Assembly (NCBI RefSeq): GCF_000685805.1
Contig: NZ_JMKP01000011.1
Span: 1 to 64,000, forward strand
DNA length: 64,000 nt
Direction of reading: 5' to 3'
DNA from: Psychrobacter phenylpyruvicus DSM 7000 = NBRC 102152
GTDB lineage: Bacteria > Pseudomonadota > Gammaproteobacteria > Pseudomonadales > Moraxellaceae
The notes beneath the pieces were generated by a model. The model saw nothing but the letters and a program-made list of their open reading frames with translations, searched no databases and was not told where the DNA came from. Below, piece by piece: positions 35,271 to 44,884 of the stretch (positions are counted from its first letter, which is position 1; each line of letters begins with the position of its first letter). A program made the translations under genes and the position numbers.

Positions 35271-36218
35271 TTAAGACACAAAAAGGCGTCCACTTTGAGT
35301 ATCGTAAGTTTCGATATCGGTGTTGTAGATTGTGCTAAGTCGCTCTCGCGTCATCACCTGTTGAGGTGAGCCTTGTGCAATTACTTGACCCTCACTCATT
35401 AACAGCACTTCATCGCTGTATCGATAGGCATGAGTGAGATCATGTAATACCACAAGAATGGTCTTTTGTTGCTCAAGCACTAATTGTCTAAGATAATTTA
35501 ATAAAAAGCGTTGATGGCGGATATCTAAGTGGTTGGTAGGCTCATCTAGCATCAATACTTGAGTCTGTTGCATTAAGGCACGAACCACTGCCAAACGTTG
35601 CTGTTCACCACCTGACAAGGTTTGAACCCGTCGATGTTGCAGATGAGATAATTCAAAGTTATGTAGTAAGTCTTGCGCTTTTAAGACTTGTTGAGAGTTG
35701 GCAGTTTGATACCAGCTTAGTTGTGGCGATACGCCTAACAAAGCATACTCTAAGACGTCGAGAGGCAGCTCAAATCGTTCGTGCTGACCTACCCAAGCGA
35801 TGCTGCCGGCGCAGATTTTATTAGTAACGGTACTTAAGTTACGAGATGAGTTATGAGATGAGTTATGAGCTGAGTCATCAGATGAATTAGAAGATAAATT
35901 AGGGGTTAAAGGCTTGGTATTTGTGCAACTGGGCAGATGCGTGGCTATTGCGCCAGAAACTTTTAGACCCATACCTCCCTTTGGGTTCAATAAAGTATGT
36001 AATAAAGTGCTTTTACCAGCGCCATTTGGACCGATAAAGGTAGTCAGCTTTCGTTGATATAGAGTCAGATCAGGGATAGTTAGCAGCTGCTTGTGACCTG
36101 CATGAACTTGCAACTGTTTTATATTAAACAACTCGTTTAAACCAGAGTCTGTAGAGGGGTTGGTAAAGCAAGTTGCCATAGAAGAGTCGAGGGTAGGGTG
36201 GACCAAATCTGTGGTCAT
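35271..36218 (-). CDS. hmuV: Haem ABC importer, ATP-binding subunit
   Basis: Cytoplasmic ATPase of a type II (FecCD-like) importer. 315 aa, longer than the usual about 255-270. Walker A is FIGPNGAGKST near residue 61, the signature TLSGGEQQRLAVVRAL near 201, Walker B VLMLDEPTNHLDIRHQ near 222 and the switch His in VVLHDLTHAYRYSDEV. An insertion of about 35 residues rich in Ser and Asn (about 102-137) sits between Walker A and the Q-loop and is encoded by 12-bp tandem repeats. The first 30 residues are also extra. It is the last gene of hmuS-hmuT-hmuU-hmuV, although 204 bp separate it from hmuU. Named from the adjacent haem genes. Confidence 0.85.
   Translation of the reverse strand: MTTDLVHPTLDSSMATCFTNPSTDSGLNELFNIKQLQVHAGHKQLLTIPDLTLYQRKLTTFIGPNGAGKSTLLHTLLNPKGGMGLKVSGAIATHLPSCTNTKPLTPNLSSNSSDDSAHNSSHNSSRNLSTVTNKICAGSIAWVGQHERFELPLDVLEYALLGVSPQLSWYQTANSQQVLKAQDLLHNFELSHLQHRRVQTLSGGEQQRLAVVRALMQQTQVLMLDEPTNHLDIRHQRFLLNYLRQLVLEQQKTILVVLHDLTHAYRYSDEVLLMSEGQVIAQGSPQQVMTRERLSTIYNTDIETYDTQSGRLFVS
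35843..35902. repeat. 12-bp in-frame tandem repeat in hmuV
   Basis: Five units on the plus strand: two exact GAGATGAGTTAT, then GAGCTGAGTCAT, CAGATGAATTAG and AAGATAAATTAG. They encode the Asn/Ser four-residue units NSSH, NSSR and relatives. Confidence 0.85.
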
Positions 36219-36422
36219 AAAGCACCTATGTAATTGTGGTAATTGCGGTAATTGTGAAATGTGATTGTGATTGTGAAATTAACACAATGGATTACAAAAA
36301 ATTGGATCATAAAGTTGAGGGGCCAGATAGCCCCTGGGTGACAAATGAGACCATAAAATAATCCTCATTCATCCACAAAAAGCTATCAAGCACCGTGGCT
36401 TAAAGCAAAATTGCTCAATCAA

Positions 36423-37469
36423 CTAAGTGCGGGTGCTACGAATAAATAACCAAATGAAGAATGGTCCACCCAGTAAGGCCAATACAATACCGATAGGCAC
36501 ATCAACTGGATAAGCAGCATAGCGAGTAAAGCTGTCTATCAGTAATAAAAATAGCGCTCCAAGCCAGCCGGACCAAAACATCAGACGCATCCTACCACCG
36601 CCGAATAACAAACTCAGCAAATTAGGTATCATCATGCCAATAAAACCAATGACCCCCGACATAGAAACCGCTGCACCTGTTAATAAAGCACAAGCGATAA
36701 TGACCAAGGTTCGGACTTGTCCGACCTTAATTCCTAACGACAACGCCGTAGTTTCGCCTAGCATCAATCCATCAAGCTGTCGCCCGAAAGGTAGAATGAT
36801 GGCTAGACCCAGAACGATACTAACTATGGCATAACGTAGAGGCACAAACCCTGCCTCTGCCATGCTGCCAGCCAACCAGTTGGTGGCACTGCGTAGCACC
36901 ATGTCATTTGACATAAACAAAATCAAACTCACTAAGGCGCCACAAAAGGCACTGATAACAAAGCCTAAGATAAGCAGTCCCATCTGACCACCGCCTAAGA
37001 ATCGATGGCAGCCTAAGATAAATAGACATACCAGTAAGCTGCCTACAAATGCTGCTAAGGGCACGCCAATTCCAGCTATGCCCAGTGCCAAGACCAATAC
37101 CACCCCAAGAGCTGCACCACCTGAAGTGCCTATCAGGCTAGGATCAGCCAACGGGTTTTCAAACAATGCTTGTAGCGCCGCGCCACTAACCGATAGCGCT
37201 AAGCCAACAAGTAAGGCAGTGATCACTCGAGGATAACGCAGTTGCCATAATGTCCCCTCAAGCTGAAAAGGGTTACTCCACTCTCCAAACCCAACACCTA
37301 GACTGAACCAAATCATAGCCACAGATGCTGCAATCGCTATCAAATAGCCAACCGTCGACTTTGATACTCTCTTCTGTGCACGCAACGTCCAACCAGTTCT
37401 AGGAGCAGTGTTTGCAGCAGCATTTGAGGCAGAACGAGTGGCTGAGTACGTTGAAGCAGGTTTTGACAT
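36423..37469 (-). CDS. hmuU: Haem ABC importer, permease subunit (FecCD family)
   Basis: Inner-membrane permease, 348 aa with about 8-10 helices. Family blocks are LWQLRYPRVITALLVGLALS near 70 and GAALQALFENPLADPSLIGT near 92-111. GVIGFIGMMIPNLLSLLFG near 272 contains the coupling helix that contacts the ATPase. The N-terminal 40 residues are Ser/Ala-rich. It lies between hmuT (73 bp upstream) and hmuV. Siderophore permeases share the family, and the haem assignment comes from the HemS-type gene in the operon. Confidence 0.87.
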   Translation of the reverse strand: MSKPASTYSATRSASNAAANTAPRTGWTLRAQKRVSKSTVGYLIAIAASVAMIWFSLGVGFGEWSNPFQLEGTLWQLRYPRVITALLVGLALSVSGAALQALFENPLADPSLIGTSGGAALGVVLVLALGIAGIGVPLAAFVGSLLVCLFILGCHRFLGGGQMGLLILGFVISAFCGALVSLILFMSNDMVLRSATNWLAGSMAEAGFVPLRYAIVSIVLGLAIILPFGRQLDGLMLGETTALSLGIKVGQVRTLVIIACALLTGAAVSMSGVIGFIGMMIPNLLSLLFGGGRMRLMFWSGWLGALFLLLIDSFTRYAAYPVDVPIGIVLALLGGPFFIWLFIRSTRT

Positions 37470-37542
37470 AACTGCCGATCCATAAATTAAGGGTTAACTT
37501 TTAAAGCAAATACGGCTGTTGTATAGATAATGATACGAGTCA

Positions 37543-38349
37543 CTATTTAGCCAGTTTATGCAGTTTGTTGACCACTGCTGGAGAAGCCAAACCATAACGT
37601 AAAAACTCATCGGCATCCCAAAAGTAGATGTGATTGTTCTGAGCAGCTTTACTATCGGCAATTTCTGGACGTTGGCGGAAGCTTGCGACAGAGCCCAAGA
37701 TAGGTCGGTTATGATCGGCAATGATAATCACATCTGGCTTGGCGGCTAACCACCCTTCACGTGATAAGGGTTTAAGACCTGTGACATTGGCAGCATTAAT
37801 ACCGCCGGCCCGCTTAATAAGCTCGTCAGCCACAGTGCCCTTACCAGCAACGATACGCCCGTCATAGCTGAGAATATAACGAGTTTTGGTTGAAGCTTTT
37901 TGGGTCATTTGTTTGCTCCATTTATTGGCTAGGCGATTGGCCTGAGAGGAGCGGCCAAGATAGCTGCCAACTTGCTTAATACTGCTACTATAACTGGCGA
38001 TGTCCTCTTGCGGAGCAACATTTACCGCCTTTACATTTAAGCGGTTCAAGCGCTGGTAGATGCTGCTTGGTTGGGCCATATAGCTGCCCAATACTAAGTC
38101 AGGCTTGAGGGCCATTATTGGCTCAGCTGTGATATTTCGGTGGTTGCCCACACTGACGGCTTTGGATAAGCGAGGGCTTTTATTGAATTGATCTTTGCCC
38201 ACAACTTTATCTGCCCCGCCTAAGGCAACCACAATGTCTGCCACATCTGGGGTAAGTACCACAATACGTTCGTAGGCTTGCGCTGATAAACTACTCAGAG
38301 GCAGTAAAAGGCTTAGCGCAACGGCTTTGAATGAAAGCTTAGAGATCAT
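37543..38349 (-). CDS. hmuT: Haem ABC importer, periplasmic binding protein
   Basis: 268 aa with a clear signal peptide (hydrophobic LSLLLPLSSL, cleavage near SAQA). Class III binding-protein fold with RIVVLTPDVADIVVALGGAD near 28 and VGNHRNITAEPIMALKPDLV near 67. The long linker helix and VIIIADHN follow. In haem-binding HmuT/ShuT/PhuT an N-lobe Tyr and nearby residues ligate haem; a Tyr lies at GSYMAQPSSIYQR. Organised as hmuS-hmuT-hmuU-hmuV, probably from one Fur-controlled promoter at 39.7 kb. Confidence 0.87.
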   Translation of the reverse strand: MISKLSFKAVALSLLLPLSSLSAQAYERIVVLTPDVADIVVALGGADKVVGKDQFNKSPRLSKAVSVGNHRNITAEPIMALKPDLVLGSYMAQPSSIYQRLNRLNVKAVNVAPQEDIASYSSSIKQVGSYLGRSSQANRLANKWSKQMTQKASTKTRYILSYDGRIVAGKGTVADELIKRAGGINAANVTGLKPLSREGWLAAKPDVIIIADHNRPILGSVASFRQRPEIADSKAAQNNHIYFWDADEFLRYGLASPAVVNKLHKLAK

Positions 38350-38401
38350 AAAGGCTCCTTGATAGAGGACGTTGCATAAGTAAGGGTTGTTTGAATAAGC
38401 A

Positions 38402-39544
38402 CTATTTACTTAAAAGATGCTGATCAATAACAGTGGCGGTCATTTGTTGCCAATAGGCTTTCTCAGGTTCGCCTTCTTGACGCAGACCAAAAAATGTAAC
38501 AATTGTATTGCCATTGGCATCAAAGCCTTCGATAGAGGTGACAATGCCGTCTTTGGTTGGCCGTTTTATGCACCAAACTTGAGCCAGTGCTTCGTCATTG
38601 AGGTGTAAGGTGAAGTCAGTTTGTGACTTATCTAAGATATTTAGCCAGTCGCCTATACGTTTAACGTTATGCACGATACCAGTTTGGATTTGAACGATGC
38701 CTTTATTGCCAACGAAAGTCATGATTGGTTCAGCTTGCTGCTGAGCTAAGTTAAGTAGGCTTTCTATTGCCTTAGGCTCTAATTGGTAAGTAGTGCCCTC
38801 TGGGGCTTGGGCATAACTGCTGGCACGATCGATACCCAGTTTATTTATTACGATGTAGAACTGATGAATATCTGTTAATCCTAGCCATTTCTTGTGTAGT
38901 TTGGCGGTCTGCTCTTCATTTAGCTTTATGAACTGCCAAGGCTGCTCAGTTACGGGAGGCTGAAGGGAGGATATCAGCGCTTGGGTATCGCTATGCGATT
39001 TCATGGTGTGCTGTTCAATTAAGTTAAACCAATGGTTAATAGACTCACTCTTATAATCTCGCAAAAATATTTTAGCAATGGCCGCTCCAGTACCATCAAA
39101 GAATTGAAGGCTCAAAGAGCCTGGGTTAGTGGCATCCGCTTTGGAATCGTCAGTGATGGCGAGCATATGCTGCCACTTATCAATAAAGAATCTTAAGTCC
39201 AGTCCGCCCACGTCGATAGCAAGACCGGTATGTCCGCCAAGTTTTAAGTTTTTTATCTGTCCTAGCTTTTCGTGTACCGCAAATTCATTTCTAACAATAC
39301 ACTCAAGCTTTTCAAATTTTGTTAACGCTTGCAGTACCTCTACGCACTGCGTACCCATATATCGACTGTTAGGCGAAGCCAATAACAGTTCAAGTTCGCT
39401 GACGCCTAATTGTTTGGCCGCCTCTAAGGGAAACAAAAATCTGGTATTGGCTTTTTGCTCTAAGTACCTATTCCAAAGGGCAGTGTCTTTTTGGGCAATA
39501 AGGGAAGTGTCTATCGAGACCTTAGGCGTGGCTAGTGTATTCAT
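38402..39544 (-). CDS. hmuS: HemS/HmuS-type cytoplasmic haem-binding/degrading protein
   Basis: 380 aa without signal peptide, built from two related halves as in HemS/ChuS/PhuS. The first half has LECIVRNEFAVHEKLGQIKN near 78 and GLDLRFFIDKWQHMLA near 112. The second half has IVQIQTGIVHNVKRIGDWLN near 276 and LNDEALAQVWCIKRPT near 313. Members receive haem from the HmuTUV importer and store, hand over or degrade it. First gene of the haem operon, downstream of several overlapping Fur-like boxes and divergent from an interrupted TonB receptor. Confidence 0.88.
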   Translation of the reverse strand: MNTLATPKVSIDTSLIAQKDTALWNRYLEQKANTRFLFPLEAAKQLGVSELELLLASPNSRYMGTQCVEVLQALTKFEKLECIVRNEFAVHEKLGQIKNLKLGGHTGLAIDVGGLDLRFFIDKWQHMLAITDDSKADATNPGSLSLQFFDGTGAAIAKIFLRDYKSESINHWFNLIEQHTMKSHSDTQALISSLQPPVTEQPWQFIKLNEEQTAKLHKKWLGLTDIHQFYIVINKLGIDRASSYAQAPEGTTYQLEPKAIESLLNLAQQQAEPIMTFVGNKGIVQIQTGIVHNVKRIGDWLNILDKSQTDFTLHLNDEALAQVWCIKRPTKDGIVTSIEGFDANGNTIVTFFGLRQEGEPEKAYWQQMTATVIDQHLLSK

Positions 39545-39698
39545 GAAGATCCTTATTCAATGTATTAATGGGTTATAGCAGACATAGCAACTTTAGATAT
39601 CCGCAAATTTCAACAAGTCTGTACATAGCTTTACTAACAGCTAGAGCACAGTTAGTAAGTTTGTAGGGGATTATAGCCATCAACATCCAATATGTAAA

Positions 39699-39738
39699 TG
39701 ATAATATTTCTCATTGATAATTGATTATCATTTATCAT
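39699..39738. promoter_or_regulatory. Cluster of Fur boxes between haem operon and interrupted receptor
   Basis: Several overlapping matches to the Fur consensus TGATAATnATTATCA: TGATAATATTTCTCA at 39699-39713 (12 of 14), and TGATAAT-tg-ATTATCA at 39715-39730, followed by a further ATTTATCA. It sits between the divergent hmuS and receptor genes, about 155 bp and 175 bp from the two starts. Confidence 0.75.
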
Positions 39739-39912
39739 TAGTATACAGTACGTTACAAATAAAGATAAATTGGCAACTTATATACATGTATTAGCAATAG
39801 GTTGTATCAAGCTGATTCCAAGTTGTGCAGACTTGATAGAAGCATTTTTTAATGCTCTCCGTACCGTTCAAGACAATCCTTAATGCTTAAAATTTAATTA
39901 AAAAGGTTCGCT

Positions 39913-42051
39913 ATGATTCAAAAAATTTATACTACCCATCCTCTGAAACGAGCTATTTTATTGACCATAGCGGGTATGTGTGCAGGGTATACGGTGAGCT
40001 CTTATGCGCAAGATCACTCTACGCCTCAAGCTGATAATCATCACCTAAATCTTACTGAAGAGGCTGAAACACAATCCTTTACTGTGCCGGTTGTTAAATT
40101 TGACCCCATTGTGGTGACCGCAACCCGCAGTAATAAGTATTTAAGTGAGTCGCCTGTGGCAGTACAGGTGCTAGACAAGATCAAGTTGGAGCAAAACCAT
40201 GCCCATACCTTAAAAGAAGCATTACAGCTTTTACCCAATGTGTATTTGGCTCAGCTGCATGGCAAGACTGGTTATGAAGTTAGAATGCAGGGATTCACTG
40301 GTGATCAAGTGTTGGTACTTATCGACGGTCTACCTGTATCGGCTAGTACAGGTTCTAGCTTTAATATCAATCAATATCTGAATACAACGATAGAGCAAAT
40401 CGAGATTATCCAAGGGGCAGCCTCTGCATAATATGGTAGTTCAGCGATGGGTGGGGTGATCAATATCATTACCAAACCTATTAGTGATACGCATGCTTCA
40501 ATTACCGCAGAGCTTGGTACTAATGGCTCACAAAACCCTTCTGGTAAGAGTTTTGATAATAATTACAGTTTCTTTGAGGCTGGTATAGAAGGTGCATTAT
40601 CAGCAGATAAGCGTCTAAAAGCACGCCTGTCAGGAGCTTATCGAGAGGATAAAGGGCTTAGTGTGGATCATGAGGCTTGGCCACGTCTCAAAGATGCTTC
40701 TGAACAAAAACAAGTTCAGGCAAGAATTAGCTTCGTGCCAGATATCAATGATGCTAATGAGACCAATCCAAACAGTAAATATTGGCTAGAAGCTGGATAT
40801 TATGATGAGCAGGACAGTAGCCGCTTTAATCATGTGGAGCGTGACGGTAGCGTTAAGCAGCAGCAACGTGATGAGGATATTAAGCGCAAAAGACTAAGTG
40901 CTGGCGGTGAGAGTAAGATTTTTGTTGGTGATAGCACCCAGGGCTACAAGCTTTCGGGCTCAGTGTTGCATGAGAATTATGACAGCCACTCGCATACTGC
41001 TGCCGATGGTCAGCCAAACGGGGTACGCGATTTTGACTCGAAAACTGATATAGCCCAATTCCAAGTTGATCTGCCACTTATTAACAGTGGTGAATATCAG
41101 TGGCATGCTCTTCAAGTCGGCATGAAATACCAAAAAGACAAACTGGATCAAAGAATTGACGGGGTCTCTGAATTTGTGACCGATAAGGTTGATAGAGATG
41201 TTGTTGAAGCTTATGTTCAAGATGACTGGGTACTTAGTGAAAACTCGGAGTTAGTGGCTGGCGTGCGTTATCAAGATGACAGTGATTTTGGTAGTCACTT
41301 CGCCCCAAAGCTTGCGCTGAAGCATGAATATTACGACCAAGATAACCGTAAGCATGTATTTCGTGCCAGTGTGGGGAAAGGTTACCGAGTTCCTAATTTA
41401 AAAGAGCGCTATCACTTGTTTAACCACAATAGGTATGGTTATAGAGTAATAGGTAACCCAGATTTACAGCCTGAGGAATCTACCAGCTATCAGCTTAGTT
41501 ATCAAACTGAGTTAACGGACGCAGTGGCTCTGAGCCTTAATGGATTTTATAACGATGTAAAAAACCTTATCCAAACTGATAGAAAAAATCCAGTTATGGA
41601 TGGAGTAATACCCGTTTATAGTTATGACAATGTGGATAAAGCTCAGACTTATGGCGGCGATATAGGAGTGAATTGGCAGTTTAATGATACGACGCAGCTT
41701 AATTTAGGCTATGGGTATCTACATACTAAGAATAAGACTACAGATACTGAATTAACCTTTAGTCCAGAGCATAAGATTACTGCCAACTTACAGTATCAAG
41801 CCACGGATAAGCTGCAATTAGTGCAACAACTGCGCTATGAGTCCAAACAATTGGTAAAAACGGATGCTAACAGTTATTCGCCTAGCTGGTGGGGGCTTGA
41901 TACTCGGTTCAACTATGCAGCTAATCCTAATTTAGATCTGTATCTGGCAATCAATAATCTGCTTGATGATCAACGTAGTGCTAGTGATGCCAATGACCAG
42001 CGTCCTATCGATAACCGGCAGTGGTTGGTTGGTGCCAGTTATCATTGGTAA
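39913..42051 (+). pseudogene. TonB-dependent receptor interrupted by one in-frame stop
   Basis: The frame from 39913 (AAGG 8 bases upstream) to 42051 would give 712 aa. A TAA at 40429-40431 (codon 173) breaks it, and translation resumes in the same frame without any shift. The stop falls in the plug motif GAASA-stop-YGSSAMGG, where receptors of this class have GAxSxLYGSxAxGG. A single TTA to TAA change (Leu to stop) explains it. The N-terminus has a signal peptide (AGYTVSSYAQ), TonB box IVVTATRS and plug motif VLVLIDGLPVSAS. The second half has RVPNLKERY and NPDLQPEES, like the FRAP/NPDL motifs of haem receptors, and barrel C-terminus GASYHW. Its place opposite hmuSTUV suggests a haem receptor. 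Everything else is intact, so a recent mutation, recoding or a sequencing error are all possible. Confidence 0.85.
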
Positions 42052-42134
42052 GGCTGGGATAGGTTATAGCTTAAAACAGATCAGAGAGTAACATTCTATG
42101 CTCTATAGCCTTACCATTGACATTAAGGTGATTT

Positions 42135-44351
42135 ATGAAATTGAAAATTAATAACGAAAGATTAACTAGGGCCATTCAATTGTCCTTGATGTTTGGTGTT
42201 GGGCACTATGCTTGTGCACAAGCATTAGTCACTAATAAAGCCACTACTTTGGATCAGTCTCAAACTGAAATAGTGCCTACAGCCAAGCCGTTACCTATAG
42301 TCAAATCAGAGCCTACAGGCTTGTCTATGCCCAGCGCTATTTTTGATACTCTCACTGTGTATGCTGATAGCTATCGAACCACAGGTACCAAGACCAACCT
42401 TAACCCTGAAGACTCACCCATGAGTTATAACCGGATAGAACAAGAGGTATTGCAAAGTAGGCAAGCTGACAGTATTAATGCGGCATTACGTTATGAGCCC
42501 AGTGTTACTAGCGAAAGCCGTGGCACGGTTACTTTATTTGATGAATATAATATTCGCGGATTTAAGACCTATTCAAACTTTTATGATGGGCTCCGTCTAC
42601 CATTTGATGGGGCTTGGAATCTTGTGCCACAAGTAGATATTTATGCTACTGAAGCTATCGAAATCGTCAAAGGGCCAGCGTCCTCACTGTATGGTTATGC
42701 GTCACCTGGCGGTATGGTGAATCAAATTGCAAAAACGCCCAGCAGCACAGAAGCTCATGAGTTAAAGACTAGGTTTGGCAATCAAAACTTAAAAGAGGTA
42801 GCTACTGATCATACTGGAGCATTGAGTGATACGGCTAATTACCGAATGGTTGCTTTAGCACGAAAAAAAGACGGTCAAATGCAGACCACTGAAGAAGAGC
42901 GTGTCATGATTAATCCGTCAATTGAGTGGCAACCCAGTGATGCCATAAACGTGATTGCTAGCTTTTTTTATCAAAATGACCCACATATGCTGCCATCAAC
43001 ACCGTTACATTCTATAGGAACAGTGTATAAAGCCAGTTATGGCAAACTTGATAGTGATGCTTATGCAGGTGATAAATGGGCCAATTATAGTAAGACAGTA
43101 TTGATGCCAAGTATCACAACCAACTGGGATATTAAAGATAATATACAGTTTAAAAATGTGATTCGTTATACGGATGCTGAGGGTGAGCAGCGTAATATTT
43201 ACAATCGTGGGCTTGCTAATAATACAGATAATATCCTTATTCGCTCGGCATATACCACTGATGAGGAGATGACTAACTTTACTACGGATAATCAGTTGGC
43301 TTATCAGTTTGACACTGGTGAGATGTCTCACAGCTTATTATTTGGCATTGAATATCAAAGCACCGATAGTAAGGCCACTTATAGAGATGCTGGTACTGCT
43401 GGAACACCGGTGCTTGATATGAATAATCCAGACTTTGATCAAATTAATGCGGCTACTCTACCTTTGGCAAATTATATTCAAAACGATCATATTAAACAGA
43501 CACAGCTGGGTGTCTACTTACAAAATGAGACCCAATGGAATGATCTCACAGTCGTGGCTGGACTGCGTTATGATGATTTCGAGAGTGAAAATAAGCAAGT
43601 CAAAGCTGGAAATCCCGTCAAAGTCATTAATGAAGCCCAAGAAACCAGCGGCCGTATTGCTGCTACCTATAAGTTAGACAATGGTATATCTCCTTATGTC
43701 AGCTACTCTGAATCTTTCCAACCTGTGGTGGGTAGTAACTTTATTACCGGTAAGGCCTTTAAGCCTAGTACAGCAGATCAAATTGAAGTGGGCATGAAAT
43801 ACTTATCTGCTGACGCAAACACCAAGGCCTCATTAGCTTTATACGATATTACTAAGCAGAATGTGGTAGTAAGTGACTATATTAACTATCGCAATCAAAC
43901 TCAAACGGGGGAGATTAGCTCTAAAGGGGTTGAAGTATCTGCTATTCAAAGGGTTAGCGATTGGATGGATTTATCAGCGAGCTATAGCTATACCGATGCT
44001 GAAATTACTAAAGATGAAGTTAATCCTCACTATGTGGGCAATATGCCTGAACAAGTGGCTAAACATAAAGCGACATTATGGGCAGATTTTTATCCCACAG
44101 ATGACCTTACGCTAAAGGCAGGTTTGCGTTATCAACAAGGTATGCAAATCGATCGGCTGAATAGTGATGAGTTATCTAGTGTGACAGTGATGGATGTTGG
44201 AGGCAGCTGGCGTGTTAATGATATCTGGAGTATTGATGCTAATGTGAGCAACTTATTTGGCAAAACTTATGTAGGAACCTGTTTTGACACTTCAAATTGT
44301 TGGATGGGACCTGAGCGTCAAATGAGTATGAGTGTCCGTGCTAAATTTTAG
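42135..44351 (+). CDS. TonB-dependent siderophore receptor, FhuA-like
   Basis: 738-aa outer-membrane receptor with signal peptide (FGVGHYACAQA). The TonB-box region is FDTLTVYA, followed by the siderophore-receptor plug: YNIRGFKTYSNFYDGLRLPF near 139 and AIEIVKGPASSLYGYASPGG near 175-194, with MVNQIAKTP after it. The C-terminal strand pattern contains TYVGTCFDTSNCWMGPERQ and ends ..SVRAKF, as in ferrichrome/hydroxamate receptors of the FhuA group. It starts 84 bp after the interrupted receptor and may be co-transcribed from the same Fur-controlled promoter. The exact siderophore cannot be read from sequence, and no siderophore biosynthesis gene is in the window. Confidence 0.87.
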   Translation: MKLKINNERLTRAIQLSLMFGVGHYACAQALVTNKATTLDQSQTEIVPTAKPLPIVKSEPTGLSMPSAIFDTLTVYADSYRTTGTKTNLNPEDSPMSYNRIEQEVLQSRQADSINAALRYEPSVTSESRGTVTLFDEYNIRGFKTYSNFYDGLRLPFDGAWNLVPQVDIYATEAIEIVKGPASSLYGYASPGGMVNQIAKTPSSTEAHELKTRFGNQNLKEVATDHTGALSDTANYRMVALARKKDGQMQTTEEERVMINPSIEWQPSDAINVIASFFYQNDPHMLPSTPLHSIGTVYKASYGKLDSDAYAGDKWANYSKTVLMPSITTNWDIKDNIQFKNVIRYTDAEGEQRNIYNRGLANNTDNILIRSAYTTDEEMTNFTTDNQLAYQFDTGEMSHSLLFGIEYQSTDSKATYRDAGTAGTPVLDMNNPDFDQINAATLPLANYIQNDHIKQTQLGVYLQNETQWNDLTVVAGLRYDDFESENKQVKAGNPVKVINEAQETSGRIAATYKLDNGISPYVSYSESFQPVVGSNFITGKAFKPSTADQIEVGMKYLSADANTKASLALYDITKQNVVVSDYINYRNQTQTGEISSKGVEVSAIQRVSDWMDLSASYSYTDAEITKDEVNPHYVGNMPEQVAKHKATLWADFYPTDDLTLKAGLRYQQGMQIDRLNSDELSSVTVMDVGGSWRVNDIWSIDANVSNLFGKTYVGTCFDTSNCWMGPERQMSMSVRAKF

Positions 44352-44774
44352 CCATCCTTTTAAATGAACCTCTTTAACTGTTGTTTTGAACTACCATCCT
44401 TTTAAATTAACTTTTTAATTATCTATTACTCTTCTTTAATCAGCTATTAACACTGATAGTTAAAAGTTAGAAGCTGCGTTTAATCTTTGTTTAAACAGAG
44501 TTCGTAAAGCTTTACTGGGGCTGATTAATAAACGATCTGAAATAGAGAAGGCCTCGATTAGTTTAAGCTATAACAACAGTGATGTTATGAGGTTTAATCT
44601 TTATGGCCAGTAATAGAAGGGTTTCTAAATTTAATGGAAATGCTTGTAACGCCGGACCTAAGAGAATTTGCGACAAATTAGGCGCTTGTGTTAACGCCAA
44701 CTGACTCAGCGATAAAATTCAAATTTTTATAGTTACGCTCTTAAAAAGACTCTTAAAAAAATAGTTATGCTCTT
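44352..44774. other. Intergenic stretch with direct repeats, no intact gene
   Basis: About 420 bp. A 20-base element ATAGTTAYGCTCTTAAAAAG occurs at 44729-44748 and 44761-44780 (one mismatch), 32 bases apart, with a shorter ACTCTTAAAAAA between. On the minus strand 44576-44720 stays open for about 45 codons with protein-like composition but lacks a start and has a stop just upstream. It may be the tail of a lost gene. Confidence 0.4.
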
Positions 44775-44822
44775 AAAAAGGTTAAAGTGCTCTTGTTGCT
44801 ATGAGCATTTTGACCTTTTTTA
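44775..44822. terminator. Bidirectional terminator between receptor and ABC exporter genes
   Basis: AAAAAGGTTAAAGTGCTC and GAGCATTTTGACCTTTTT pair with few mismatches. A-run left and T-run right fit the convergent genes on both sides. Confidence 0.75.
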
Positions 44823-44884
44823 ATATCTTTCTTTATGATCTAGTGGTATAACTTGTTTTTATGGCGCATTTTTATAACCTACTT

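Noticed and set aside
40447..42051. Separate receptor gene beginning at 40447
   Set aside because: It starts in the middle of a plug domain with no signal peptide; it is the second part of the interrupted receptor beginning at 39913.
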